A stretch of DNA of 64,000 nt, taken from the NCBI RefSeq assembly GCF_002240565.1, contig NZ_MZMO01000001.1, positions 2,232,001 to 2,296,000 on the forward strand, given 5' to 3'. A program made the position numbers and the translations under genes. The notes below the pieces were generated by a model. It made no database searches, was not told the origin of the DNA, and saw only the letters and a list, made by a program, of their open reading frames with translations. The DNA is from Clavibacter michiganensis subsp. insidiosus (GTDB taxonomy: Bacteria; Actinomycetota; Actinomycetes; Actinomycetales; Microbacteriaceae). Below, in pieces: positions 36,354 to 45,847 of the stretch (positions within the stretch are counted from its first letter, which is position 1; each line of letters starts with the position of its first letter).

Positions 36354-36395
36354 GGCCCGCGCCCGGCGGGCGACGGCCGGCGGGAGGAAGCGCCC

Positions 36396-37668
36396 ATGCG
36401 ACGCGGCACCAACCTGCCCGCCATCGGCGGCTACAACCGCACGGTCGTCCTCGACGCCGTCCGCCGGGCGGCGTACGGCGTACGGCGCAAGCCGGTCCGA
36501 GATCGCCGAGCGCACGGGCCTCAGCGCGCAGACCGTCACCAACGTGGCGCGCCGCCTCATCGACGAGGGGCTCGTGCGCGAGGGCGGCACCGTGCTCCGC
36601 GGGCCGGGCAAGCCGCGCACCCTCCTGCACCTCGTGCCCGACGGCCGCTTCGCGGTGGGCGTGCACGTGGATCCCGCGGTCATCACCTCCGTGCTGCTCG
36701 ACCTCGAGGGCACCGTGCTCCGGCACGTCAGCAGCCCGACGCCCTCCGCGTCCCGCCCCGACGAGGTGGTGGCGCTCGTGGCGCGGCTCGTCGACGGCCT
36801 CATCGCCGACGCGGGGGTCGACCGGCAGGCGGTGCTCGGCGTGGGCCTCGCCGCCCCGGGGCCCATCGACGTGGGCGCGGGCCTCGTGCGGGATCCGCCG
36901 ATGCTCCCCCGCTGGCGCCACGTGCCGCTGCGCTCGGCCCTCAGCACCGCGACCGGCCTGCCGGTGCTCCTGGAGAAGGACGTGACCGCGGCCGCCGTCG
37001 CGGAGCTGTGGTTCGGCCCCGGGGATCGCCGTCACCTCGCGTTCGTCTACTACGGCACCGGGTTCGGCACGGGTCTCGTGCTCGGCGGCGAGCCCGTGCG
37101 CGGCGCGAGCTCGAACGCCGGGGACTCCGGCCACATCATGGTCGCCGCGCGCGGCCGGCGCTGCACGTGCGGGCGCGTCGGCTGCGTGGGCGAGCTCATC
37201 ACCCCGCACGCGCTCGTGCGCCAGGCCGTCGAGGGCGGCGTGCTCGGGACCGGCGACGTGTCGGACGCGGCGCTGGCGGAGGCCGCGGCGAGCGGCGACA
37301 CGGTCGACATGCGGCTGATCGGGGAGGCGTTCCACGCGCTCGCGGCCCGCGCGGACGCGGAGGACGGGCCCGCCCGCCGGATCGTGGAGGCCGCTGCCCG
37401 GCACCTGGCGCGCGCCATCGTGATCCAGGTGAACCTGCTCGACCTCGACGAGGTGGTCTGCGGCGGCCCGTTCTGGCACCCGATCGCGCGCCTCGTGCTC
37501 GCGACCCTGCCGGAGGAGGTGCGGCGCTCCCCCGCGCTCATCGCGAAGCACCCCGTGCGGGTGGTCGAGTCGGCCGTCGGCGAGGACGTGGCCGCCGTGG
37601 GCGCCGCGTGCCTCGTGCTCGACAACGCGTTCTCGCCGCGCCCGTCGGCGATGCTCATCCGCGGCTAG
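36396..37668 (+). pseudogene. ROK-family transcriptional regulator disrupted by a 7-bp tandem duplication
   Basis: From ATG 36396 (behind GGGAGGAAG) the frame reads MRRGTNLPAIGGYNRTVVLDAVRRAAYG, the standard N-terminus of ROK repressors. It then leaves frame. The rest (SRSEIAERTGLSAQTVTNVARRLIDEGL through the ROK kinase-like domain with CTCGRVGCVGE near the middle) is intact in another frame to TAG 37668. The junction is a perfect 7-bp tandem duplication at 36473-36486; deleting one copy restores a 421-residue protein of normal length. As read, the winged-helix part and sugar-sensing part are split. The gene precedes the sugar ABC/alpha-mannosidase genes and is presumably their repressor. Confidence 0.85.
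36471..36487. repeat. 7-bp tandem duplication (GTACGGC twice) causing the ROK frameshift
   Basis: The sequence is periodic with period 7 over 36471-36487; the core copies are 36473-36479 and 36480-36486. Confidence 0.95.
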
Positions 37669-37713
37669 CCGCCGGTCCACCGCGCTCCACCACCGGATCG
37701 TGGCCAGGATGTC

Positions 37714-37744
37714 TTGACACGGATTAGTCCATACGTTTGGCTAA
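37714..37744 (+). promoter_or_regulatory. Promoter/operator of the mannoside transport operon
   Basis: A consensus-like -35 TTGACA at 37714-37719 is followed by an imperfect inverted repeat, TTAGTCC (37724-37730) and TGGCTAA (37738-37744), whose outer halves TTAG/CTAA resemble ROK-type operators. The palindrome would overlap the -10 region, fitting repression by the adjacent ROK regulator. Confidence 0.55.
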
Positions 37745-37800
37745 CCCTCGACGGCTGGCGACGATGCCGACCGTCCTGGCCAGTGGAGCAAGGGAGCACC

Positions 37801-39192
37801 ATGACGAACCATCCGCCTCGCCGCAGGACGCGGGCCCGCATCCTCCAGATCACGGCGGCGTCCGTCGCCGCCCTCCTCCTCGCCACCGGCTGCTCGAGCG
37901 GCGCGGGCGGCGGCGGCGACGGGAAGACCCTCAAGGTCGCGTACCAGAAGTTCGGGACCTTCACCCAGATGGACGACCACATGAAGGAGACCGCGAAGAC
38001 CTTCGAGGCCGCGAACCCCGGCATGAAGGTCGAGTTCGTGCCCATCGCCGCGCAGAACGACGACTACTTCACCAAGCTCGCGCTGATGAACCGCTCGGCC
38101 TCGACGGCCCCCGACGTGATGTACGAGGACACCTTCAAGGTGAAGTCCGACGCCGCCGCCGGCTACCTCCTCCCCCTCGACGACCAGGTCGCGAAATGGG
38201 ACGACTGGTCCGAGTTCTTCGACTCCGCCAAGCAGGCGGGCGTCGGCGAGGACGGCAAGGTCTACGGGATCCCGATGGGCACCGACACGCGCGCCCTCTG
38301 GTACAACAAGCAGCTCTTCCAGAAGGCTGGCCTCCCCGTGCCGTGGGAGCCCAGGACCTGGGACGACGTGCTCGACGCGGCGAAGACCATCAAGCAGAAG
38401 CTGCCGGACGTCGTCCCGCTCAACGTCTACTCGGGCAAGCCGCAGGGCGAGGGCGCGACGATGCAGGGCTTCGAGATGCTGCACTACGGCACCCCCACGG
38501 GCACGCTCTACGACGACGCCACGGGCACGTGGCTCACGGGATCGCAGGGCTTCGAGGACTCGCTCGGCTTCATCCGCGACGTGTACCAGGGCGGCGTCGG
38601 CCCGAAGCCCGAGGAGGCGCTCGACACCAACATCGGCACCATCGTCGCGGGCCAGTGGCTCCCGCAGGGCAAGCTCGCGATCGACCTCGACGGCTCCTGG
38701 CTGAGCGGCACCTGGCTCGACACCGGCACGAACCCGTGGCCCGAGTGGAGCGACGTCATGGGCCAGGCGCCCATGCCCACGCAGGACGGCCAGGCCCCCG
38801 GCTCGGTCAGCATGTCGGGCGGCTGGACCCTCGCGGTGGGCGCGAAGACGAAGGCCCCCGACAAGGCGTTCGAGTTCATCGCCGACGCGCTCGACAAGGA
38901 CGGCTCGACGTCCTACGACATCGCGGCCAGCCAGATCGCGGTCCGCAGCGACGTGGCCGAGGATCCGGCGTACGTCGCCTCCAACCCGACGTCCGCGTTC
39001 TTCTCCTCCCTCGTCGACACGACCCACTTCCGCCCGGCGACCAGCGACTACAGCCGCATCTCCAACGCGATCACCGTGGCGATGGAGTCGGTGATGACCG
39101 GCCAGCAGTCGCCCGCCGAGGCCGCGGCCGCGTACGACCAGGCGCTCGTCGGCATCGTCGGCGACGACGGGACGCAGAAGGCGGAGGACTGA
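37801..39192 (+). CDS. Sugar ABC transporter substrate-binding lipoprotein (family 1, MalE-like)
   Basis: A 463-residue extracellular solute-binding protein with signal peptide and lipobox LLLATGCSS (Cys near residue 32). The mature part (KTLKVAYQKFGTFTQMDDHMKETAKTFEAANPGMKVEFV) is typical of carbohydrate-uptake family 1. Downstream permeases and a GH38 alpha-mannosidase point to mannosides or mannose-containing oligosaccharides. ATG 37801 follows AAGGGAG. First gene of the operon. Confidence 0.93.
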   Translation: MTNHPPRRRTRARILQITAASVAALLLATGCSSGAGGGGDGKTLKVAYQKFGTFTQMDDHMKETAKTFEAANPGMKVEFVPIAAQNDDYFTKLALMNRSASTAPDVMYEDTFKVKSDAAAGYLLPLDDQVAKWDDWSEFFDSAKQAGVGEDGKVYGIPMGTDTRALWYNKQLFQKAGLPVPWEPRTWDDVLDAAKTIKQKLPDVVPLNVYSGKPQGEGATMQGFEMLHYGTPTGTLYDDATGTWLTGSQGFEDSLGFIRDVYQGGVGPKPEEALDTNIGTIVAGQWLPQGKLAIDLDGSWLSGTWLDTGTNPWPEWSDVMGQAPMPTQDGQAPGSVSMSGGWTLAVGAKTKAPDKAFEFIADALDKDGSTSYDIAASQIAVRSDVAEDPAYVASNPTSAFFSSLVDTTHFRPATSDYSRISNAITVAMESVMTGQQSPAEAAAAYDQALVGIVGDDGTQKAED

Positions 39193-39195
39193 CCG

Positions 39196-40182
39196 GTGGC
39201 CACCACCATCGCCCCCGTCCCGGTCGGCCGCCCGGCCGACGGGCGGGGCGCGGCGGGGTCGGATCCGGGCGCGGGCGGGCCGTCGCCGGTCCGCCCCGGC
39301 CGGGCCCGCGCCCGCGCGCTGCGCACCGGCGCGCGCACCGTCCCGTTGCTGCCCTCCATCGTCCTGCTCGCCCTCTTCCTCCTCGGCCCCGTGATCTCGA
39401 GCCTGTACGGCTCCTTCACCGACGCGTCCCTCACCGGGTACGCGGCCGGCGGCGCGCGGTTCATCGGCTTCGACAACTACACCGCGCTGTTCTCGGATCC
39501 CGACTTCCCGAAGTCGGTGCTCCTCACCCTCGCGTTCGTGTTCTTCTCGGCGGTCGTCGGGCAGAACGTCGTCGGCCTCGGGCTGGCGCTGCTCATGCGG
39601 CAGGGGAACCGCGTCGTGCGGGCGATCGTCGGCACCTTCGTCATCGCGGCGTGGGTGCTGCCGGAGATCGTGGCCGCGTTCGCCGCGTACGCGTTCTTCG
39701 ACGACGACGGGACGCTCAACACGATCCTCGGATGGTTCGGGATCGAGGGCGCGAACTGGCTGTACGGCCTGCCGCTGCTGTCGGTGATCCTCGCGAACGT
39801 GTGGCGCGGATCCGCCTTCTCCATGCTCGTCTACGCGGCGGCCGTGCAGGAGGTGCCGCCGGAGATCACCGAGTCCGCGGAGGTGGACGGCGCGACCGGC
39901 TGGCAGCGGCTCGTCTTCATCACGCTGCCGATGATCCGCCGCAGCATCTCGACGAATCTCATGCTCACCACGCTGCAGACGCTCTCGGTCTTCACCCTCA
40001 TCTTCGTGATGACGGGCGGCGGCCCCGGCACGAGCAGCTCGACCCTGCCGATCCTCGCCTACCAGGAGGCGTTCCAGTTCTCGCAGCTGGGCTTCGGCAC
40101 CGCGATCGCCACGATCATGCTGCTCGTCGGAGCGGTGTTCAGCGTGATCTACATCAGGGCGCTGCGCCCGGAGGTGGACTGA
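39196..40182 (+). CDS. Sugar ABC transporter permease (MalF-like)
   Basis: A 328-residue membrane permease with six hydrophobic segments and the EAA motif EITESAEVDGATGWQRLVFITLPMI near residue 220. It lacks the large periplasmic loop of enteric MalF, as usual in Gram-positives. GTG 39196 starts 3 nt after the binding-protein stop, with GGAGG about 8 nt upstream. Confidence 0.93.
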   Translation: MATTIAPVPVGRPADGRGAAGSDPGAGGPSPVRPGRARARALRTGARTVPLLPSIVLLALFLLGPVISSLYGSFTDASLTGYAAGGARFIGFDNYTALFSDPDFPKSVLLTLAFVFFSAVVGQNVVGLGLALLMRQGNRVVRAIVGTFVIAAWVLPEIVAAFAAYAFFDDDGTLNTILGWFGIEGANWLYGLPLLSVILANVWRGSAFSMLVYAAAVQEVPPEITESAEVDGATGWQRLVFITLPMIRRSISTNLMLTTLQTLSVFTLIFVMTGGGPGTSSSTLPILAYQEAFQFSQLGFGTAIATIMLLVGAVFSVIYIRALRPEVD

Positions 40183-40184
40183 CC

Positions 40185-41093
40185 ATGGCCGTGACCACGA
40201 TGACCCCGGCCGCCGCCCGGCCGGCCCGCGCGAGGCGGTCGGCCCGGCCGCCGGGATCGCGCATGACCTCGCCGAGCGGCCGCGTGATGCGCGCCGTGGC
40301 GAACGGCGTGCTGGTGCTCGTCGCCCTGTGCTTCGCCGTGCCGCTCGTGTGGCTCCTGCTCGCGGCCTTCGATCCGTCGGCGACGCTCGCGGCGAAGGTC
40401 CCGGACGGGTTCACGCTCGACAACTTCCGGGCCGTGCTCACGCCGGAGATCTCCTTCATCCCGCTGATGAACAGCCTCGTGCTCTCGGGCGGCTGCGCCG
40501 TCGTGACGGTGGTGGTCGCGATCCTCGCGGCGTACCCGCTGTCGCGGTACCGGATGCGCATCACCAAGCCGTTCCTCTACGGGATCCTCTTCGGCACGTG
40601 CCTGCCCATCACGGCGATGATGGTCCCCGTCTACAGCCTCTTCGTGACCCTCGACCTCATCGACTCGATCGGCGGCACGGTCTTCTTCCTCGCCGCCACG
40701 AGCCTGCCGATGGCGATCTGGATGGCGAAGAACTTCATGGACTCCGTGCCGATCTCGCTCGAGGAGGCGGCGTGGACCGACGGCGCGTCGATGATGCGCA
40801 CGCTCACCCACATCGTCGTGCCGCTCATGCGGCCGGGGATCGCGGTGGTGTTCATCTTCGTGTTCATCCAGGCGTGGGGGAACTTCTTCGTGCCCTTCAT
40901 CCTGCTGCTGAGCCCGGACAAGCAGCCGGCCGCCGTGAGCATCTTCGCCTTCTTCGGGCAGTACGGATCCGTGGCGTACGGCCAGCTCGCGGCGTTCTCG
41001 CTCGTCTACTCGGTGCCCGTCATCGCGCTGTACGTCCTCGTCTCGCGCACGCTCGGCGGGTCGAACGCGCTCGCCGGCGCCGTGAAGGGCTGA
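40185..41093 (+). CDS. Sugar ABC transporter permease (MalG-like)
   Basis: A 302-residue inner-membrane permease with six hydrophobic segments and the EAA motif SLEEAAWTDGASMMRTLTHIVVPLM near residue 190. ATG 40185 starts 2 nt after the upstream permease stop. No dedicated ATPase gene is present in this operon; such systems usually share a MsiK-type ATPase encoded elsewhere. Confidence 0.93.
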   Translation: MAVTTMTPAAARPARARRSARPPGSRMTSPSGRVMRAVANGVLVLVALCFAVPLVWLLLAAFDPSATLAAKVPDGFTLDNFRAVLTPEISFIPLMNSLVLSGGCAVVTVVVAILAAYPLSRYRMRITKPFLYGILFGTCLPITAMMVPVYSLFVTLDLIDSIGGTVFFLAATSLPMAIWMAKNFMDSVPISLEEAAWTDGASMMRTLTHIVVPLMRPGIAVVFIFVFIQAWGNFFVPFILLLSPDKQPAAVSIFAFFGQYGSVAYGQLAAFSLVYSVPVIALYVLVSRTLGGSNALAGAVKG

Positions 41094-41210
41094 GCGGCCC
41101 GCGCATCCCCGCATCACCACCGCACCACCCGCGCCGGACGCAGAGGCCCGCGCGGCGCACGCTGGAGACACCCGCCCGCGGTCCGCCGCGCCACACGATC
41201 GGAGACGACC

Positions 41211-44200
41211 ATGCCCCCCACCACCGCGCTCGCCGAGGCCCGCATCGAGCGCTTCGTCCGCGACCGGCTCGTGCCGAACGTCCACCGCCGCCGGATGCCG
41301 CTCGCGATCGAGGCGTGGGACGCGCCCGGCGAACCCGTGCCGTTCGCCGAGGCGGTGCGGCAGGAGTACCGGCCCTTCGGGGTCGGCACCCCGTGGAGCC
41401 GCGCTTGGGGCACCACTTGGTTCCACGTCACCGGCACCGTGCCGGAGGACGCCGCGGCCGACGGGACGGCGCTCGAGGTGCTCGTCGACCTCGGCTTCAG
41501 CGAGCGGCAGCCCGGATTCCAGGCGGAGGGCCTCGTGCACCGGCCCGATGGCAGCGTCGTGAAGGCCATCGAGCCGTACAACGGGTACGTGCCGCTCGCG
41601 GCCGTCGGGGCCGGCACCGCACCGGGCACGCGCATCGACCTCTGGATCGAGGCGGCATCGAACCCCGACATCGGCGGCGACTCCTTCCACGGCGAGACGC
41701 CGCTCGGCGACCCCGCGACCGCGGGCGACGAGCCCATCTACCGGCTGCGCACGATGGACCTCGCCTGGCGCGACGAGGCCGTCTGGGAGCTCGACCGCGA
41801 CGTGTGGACGCTGCGGGGTCTGATGGCCCAGCTGGATCCGGCGTCGTCCCGCCGCGCCGAGATCCTCGCGGCGCTCGAGCGCATGTGCGACGCGGTGGAT
41901 CCCGACGACGTCGCCGGTACGGCCGCCGCGGGCCGCCGGCAGCTGGAGGCCCCGCTCGCCGCGCCCGCCCACGCGAGCGCGCACCGGGTCACCGCGGTCG
42001 GCCACGCGCACATCGACTCGGCGTGGCTCTGGCCCGTGCGGGAGACGCGCCGCAAGGTGGCGCGCACGTTCTCCAACGTGCTCGCGCTCATGGACGAGGA
42101 TCCCGACTTCGTGTTCGCCGCCTCCAGCGCGCAGCAGTACGCGTGGCTGAAGGAGGACCATCCGGAGCTGTTCGAGCGCCTCCGACAGCGCGTGGCCGAG
42201 GGTCGCTTCGTGCCGGTGGGCGGCATGTGGGTGGAGTCGGACACGAACATGCCGGGCGGCGAGGCGCTCGTCCGCCAGCTCGTGCAGGGCAAGAGCTTCT
42301 TCCTCGAGGAGTTCGGCATCGACTCGCGCGAGGTGTGGCTGCCCGACTCGTTCGGCTACACGGGCGCGCTGCCGCAGATCGTGCGGGGGGCGGGCGCCGA
42401 GTACTTCTTCACCCAGAAGCAGTCGTGGAACGAGACCAACACGATGCCGCACCACACGTTCCTCTGGGAGGGGATCGACGGCAGCCGCGTCTTCACGCAC
42501 TTCCCGCCGGTGGACTCCTACAACTCCGACCTCTCCGGGGAGGACCTCGCGCGCGCCGAGCGGCAGCACGCCGAGAAGGCCGTGAGCAACGCGTCCATCG
42601 TCCCCTTCGGGTGGGGCGACGGCGGCGGCGGGCCGACGCGCGAGATGGTCGCGGCCGCCCACCGCACGCGCGACCTCGAGGGGTCGCCGCGCGTGGAGCT
42701 CGGCACGCCGCTGTCGTTCTTCGACGCCGCGAGGGCCGAGATCCGGGACCCGCACGTGTGGTCGGGCGAGATGTACCTCGAGTTCCACCGCGGCACCTAC
42801 ACGTCGCAGGCGCGCACGAAGCAGGGCAACCGGCGCAGCGAGCACCTGCTGCGGGAGGCGGAGCTGTGGCTCGCGACCGCCGCCGTGCGCGACCTCGTCG
42901 CGTACCCGCACGACGAGCTCGACGCGCTCTGGCGCACGGTGCTGCTGCTGCAGTTCCATGACATCCTGCCGGGCACGTCGATCGCCTGGGTGCACCAGGA
43001 GGCCGAGCGCGAGCACGCCCGCGTGCAGGGCCGGCTCCGGGAGCTCGTCGCCGACGCGCAGGCGGCGCTGGCGGGACCAGGCGACCGGCGCGTCGCGTTC
43101 AACGCGGCGCCCGTGGACGCGGCGGGCGTCGGCGCGCTGTCGGCCGCGGTCGTGGATCCGGGCCCCGCCTTGCCCGCGCCCGTCGCGGACGGCGACGGCT
43201 GGCTCCTCGACAACGGCCTCGTCCGCGCCAGGTTCGACGCCGACGGCACGGTCTCCTCGCTCGTCGACGCGGCGTCCGGCCGCGACCTCGTCGCCCCCGG
43301 CCAGCGCCTCGGCCTCCTCCAGCTGTTCCGCGACACCCCGAACCAGTGGGACGCGTGGGACATCGACGACGCCTACCGCCGCAATCGCACCGACCTCACC
43401 GAGGTGGCGGCGACGCGGATCGACGGAGACGCCCTGGTGATCGAGCGCGCGTTCGGCACCTCGCGCGTCACGCAGACGTGGACGCTGCCCGCCGGCGAGC
43501 CGGAGCTCCAGGTGGTCACCGACATCGACTGGCACGAGCGGCAGAAGCTGCTGAAGCTCGCGTTCCCCCTCGACGTGCACGCCGACCGCGCCGCGTCGGA
43601 GGTGCAGTTCGGGCACGTGCAGCGCGTCACGCACGCGAACACGTCGTGGGAGACCGCGCGCTTCGAGACGGTCGCCCACCGCTGGGTGCACGTGGGCGAG
43701 CCGGGCTTCGGCGTCGCGGTCGCGAACGACGCGACGTACGGGCACGACGTGACGCGGATCCCCCGCCCCGCCGGCGGCAGCGCGACCCTCGTGCGCCAGT
43801 CGCTCCTGCGGGCGCCCGTGTTCCCCGACCCGCACGCCGACCAGGGCCGGCACATGCTGCGCTCCGCCGTGCGCGTCGCGCCCGATGTGCTCGATGCGGC
43901 CGACGCGGGCTACCGCCTGAACCTGCCGGTGCGCGAGGTCGCGGGAGACCACGGCGTCGCGCCGCTCGTCACGTCGTCGAACGCGGCCGTCGTGATCGAG
44001 GCCGTCAAGCTCGCCGAGGACCGCTCGGGCGACCTCGTCGTGCGGCTCTACGAGGCCCGCGGCGGCCGGGAGCGCACGGTCGTGCGGGTGGATGCGGCGG
44101 CCGGCCTCGGCCCCGCGACCCGCACCGACCTGCTCGAGCGGCCGCTGGCGGGCGCGGACGCGCCGGTGACGGGCGACGGCATCGAGCTGACGCTGCGGCC

Positions 44201-44237
44201 GTTCGAGATCGCGACCCTGCGGTTCGCGCGCCGCTAG
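41211..44237 (+). CDS. Alpha-mannosidase, glycoside hydrolase family 38
   Basis: A 1008-residue GH38 enzyme that removes alpha-mannosyl residues. Catalytic-domain motifs are VGHAHIDSAWLWPVRETRRK (zinc-binding His-Asp, near residue 262), WLPDSFGYTGALPQI (nucleophile Asp, near 383), TQKQSWNETNTMPHHTFLWEG and PFGWGDGGGG. C-terminal beta domains follow to the end. There is no signal peptide, so it acts in the cytoplasm on imported oligosaccharides, consistent with the importer just upstream. ATG 41211 follows GGAGA. Confidence 0.94.
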   Translation: MPPTTALAEARIERFVRDRLVPNVHRRRMPLAIEAWDAPGEPVPFAEAVRQEYRPFGVGTPWSRAWGTTWFHVTGTVPEDAAADGTALEVLVDLGFSERQPGFQAEGLVHRPDGSVVKAIEPYNGYVPLAAVGAGTAPGTRIDLWIEAASNPDIGGDSFHGETPLGDPATAGDEPIYRLRTMDLAWRDEAVWELDRDVWTLRGLMAQLDPASSRRAEILAALERMCDAVDPDDVAGTAAAGRRQLEAPLAAPAHASAHRVTAVGHAHIDSAWLWPVRETRRKVARTFSNVLALMDEDPDFVFAASSAQQYAWLKEDHPELFERLRQRVAEGRFVPVGGMWVESDTNMPGGEALVRQLVQGKSFFLEEFGIDSREVWLPDSFGYTGALPQIVRGAGAEYFFTQKQSWNETNTMPHHTFLWEGIDGSRVFTHFPPVDSYNSDLSGEDLARAERQHAEKAVSNASIVPFGWGDGGGGPTREMVAAAHRTRDLEGSPRVELGTPLSFFDAARAEIRDPHVWSGEMYLEFHRGTYTSQARTKQGNRRSEHLLREAELWLATAAVRDLVAYPHDELDALWRTVLLLQFHDILPGTSIAWVHQEAEREHARVQGRLRELVADAQAALAGPGDRRVAFNAAPVDAAGVGALSAAVVDPGPALPAPVADGDGWLLDNGLVRARFDADGTVSSLVDAASGRDLVAPGQRLGLLQLFRDTPNQWDAWDIDDAYRRNRTDLTEVAATRIDGDALVIERAFGTSRVTQTWTLPAGEPELQVVTDIDWHERQKLLKLAFPLDVHADRAASEVQFGHVQRVTHANTSWETARFETVAHRWVHVGEPGFGVAVANDATYGHDVTRIPRPAGGSATLVRQSLLRAPVFPDPHADQGRHMLRSAVRVAPDVLDAADAGYRLNLPVREVAGDHGVAPLVTSSNAAVVIEAVKLAEDRSGDLVVRLYEARGGRERTVVRVDAAAGLGPATRTDLLERPLAGADAPVTGDGIELTLRPFEIATLRFARR

Positions 44238-44268
44238 CCGTCGCGATCCGCTCGGCGGGGCGCCCCGG

Positions 44269-44889
44269 TCAGTCGACCGGCGGCAGCCCCGCCGCCTGCC
44301 GAGCGACGCGGGCGGTCTCCGCGTGCTCGGCCCGCCAGAAGTCGGCGTCGCCGTCGGGCAGGTTGCCGCTGGCGGCGCGCAGCCCGGCTGCGCCGTCGAC
44401 GAGCTCGCGCAGGATGTCGGCGTGCCCCGCGTGCCGGTTCAGCTCCGCGACGAGGTGCACGGCGATCCGCTGCACGGTCACCCGCCCGGCCTCCCCCGGC
44501 CACCACGGCACGCGACCGACGGCGTCGAGCGGCAGCGCCCGGAGCGTCGCCTCCGAGTGCGCCCCAACCCGCGCGGACAGCCCGAGGATGTCCGCCCGCG
44601 ACTCCTCCGCGGTCGCGCGCATGTCGGCGTTCGGCGGCGCGTCCTCCTCCATCCACGGCAGCTCCTCGGGGAACGGCCGGCCGAAGACGAAGCCGAGGTA
44701 GCCGGCCTCGACGCCCGCCGCGTGCTTCACGAGGCCGAGCAGGTTGGATCCCGTCGGCACGAGCGGCCGGCGCACGTCGTGCTCGCCGAGGCCGTCGAGC
44801 TTCCAGACGAGCGCCTCGCGCGCGAGCCGGAAGTGGCGGATCAGGTCGTCGCGGATGGCGTCGTCGGGAGGGTGCTGCGCTGCGGTCAT
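44269..44889 (-). CDS. DinB-family protein (DUF664)
   Basis: A 206-residue four-helix-bundle protein of the DinB/YfiT superfamily. Candidate metal ligands are His in LVKHAAGVEAGYLG near residue 52 and the pair in HLVAELNRHAGHADIL near 140, the usual HxxxH pattern. Members include bacillithiol/mycothiol-dependent transferases and unknown proteins. ATG 44889 follows GGGAGG. Confidence 0.88.
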   Translation of the reverse strand: MTAAQHPPDDAIRDDLIRHFRLAREALVWKLDGLGEHDVRRPLVPTGSNLLGLVKHAAGVEAGYLGFVFGRPFPEELPWMEEDAPPNADMRATAEESRADILGLSARVGAHSEATLRALPLDAVGRVPWWPGEAGRVTVQRIAVHLVAELNRHAGHADILRELVDGAAGLRAASGNLPDGDADFWRAEHAETARVARQAAGLPPVD

Positions 44890-45054
44890 GCCGCGAGCCT
44901 CCCAGGCACCGCCGACGTCCGTCCAGCCCCGACGGACGAGCCCCCGCGTCGATCGCGCGCCCCGGACAGGGGGCGCACGACGGTTCGTCCCTGATCCGTC
45001 CGCCCGGGAGGATGGACGGGGGCGAGTCGACCGGCCCCGGACCGGGAGGCCCGA

Positions 45055-45798
45055 ATGACCGCCGATGACACGAGCGCCGATGACGCTGCCGCTCTCGACG
45101 CCGACGCTCCCGCGGACCCGGGCCACGGCAGGCGCGCGCTCGCCCGCATCGGTTCAGGGGCCATGGTCGCCTGGATCGCCGACGTCGTGACCCCGCGTCG
45201 CCGTCTCGTCGCGCTCGTCGTCGCGCTCGTCGCGGGCGTCGCCATGGCGCTGCTGATCACGCCCGTGCTCGCTCGCGCGGACGGTCCCGAGACCGCGCTC
45301 CCGGGAGCGATCGTGCTCGGAGCGGTGGTGGGCACCGCCGCGACCGTGGTCCCGGTGTCGATCTGGCTCGCGCGCGCGATCGGCCGCCATCCGACGGTCG
45401 CCGGGAAGCACCCGGCCTGGCGGGACGCGGCCCTCCTCGACGACGCCGTTGACCCGCGCGGCCGGGTCTCCCTCGCCCCCGGGACAGCGGGACGCGTGGC
45501 CACGGAGTCCCGCCGGGCGATCGCGCAGGCGGCCGCGCCCGTGCCCGGGGCGCTCGTCCTCAGCGTCATGGCGCTCGTCGGGCTCCCCGCCTACGCCCTC
45601 GCGGGAGACCCCGGCACCCTGCTGTGGTTCACGCCGATCTACCTGCTCATGTCCGCGTCGACGCTCTGGACCCAGTCGCTCGCCGCCGGCCCCATGGCCC
45701 TCCTCCGCGACGCCGCCGACGCCGAGCTCGCGCTCCCGGAGTCCGAGCGCACGCAGGCCCCACCCGTCGCCCCGCCGCACGGCAGCCGCCTCCCCTGA
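45055..45798 (+). CDS. Membrane protein of unknown function
   Basis: A 247-residue protein with an acidic N-terminal tail and four hydrophobic segments, in two pairs: LVALVVALVAGVAMALLI and PGAIVLGAVVGTAATVVPVSIWL near residues 50-105, and PGALVLSVMALVGLPAYALA and LLWFTPIYLLMSASTLW near 160-210. No family motif recognised. ATG 45055 follows GGGAGG. It stands alone. Confidence 0.7.
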   Translation: MTADDTSADDAAALDADAPADPGHGRRALARIGSGAMVAWIADVVTPRRRLVALVVALVAGVAMALLITPVLARADGPETALPGAIVLGAVVGTAATVVPVSIWLARAIGRHPTVAGKHPAWRDAALLDDAVDPRGRVSLAPGTAGRVATESRRAIAQAAAPVPGALVLSVMALVGLPAYALAGDPGTLLWFTPIYLLMSASTLWTQSLAAGPMALLRDAADAELALPESERTQAPPVAPPHGSRLP

Positions 45799-45835
45799 CG
45801 CACGGCGCGTCCAGGGAGTTCCCCCGCACGGGGAA

Positions 45836-45841
45836 TACCGT
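45836..45841 (+). promoter_or_regulatory. -10 element (TACCGT), leaderless start of the dehydrogenase
   Basis: TACCGT is exactly -12 to -7 from GTG 45848. Confidence 0.6.
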
Positions 45842-45847
45842 GGACGC

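Noticed and set aside
37737..40182. Long plus-strand frame overlapping the binding protein and first permease, in phase with the second permease
   Set aside because: The conserved proteins lie in the other frames there; only the part from 40185 is a real gene.
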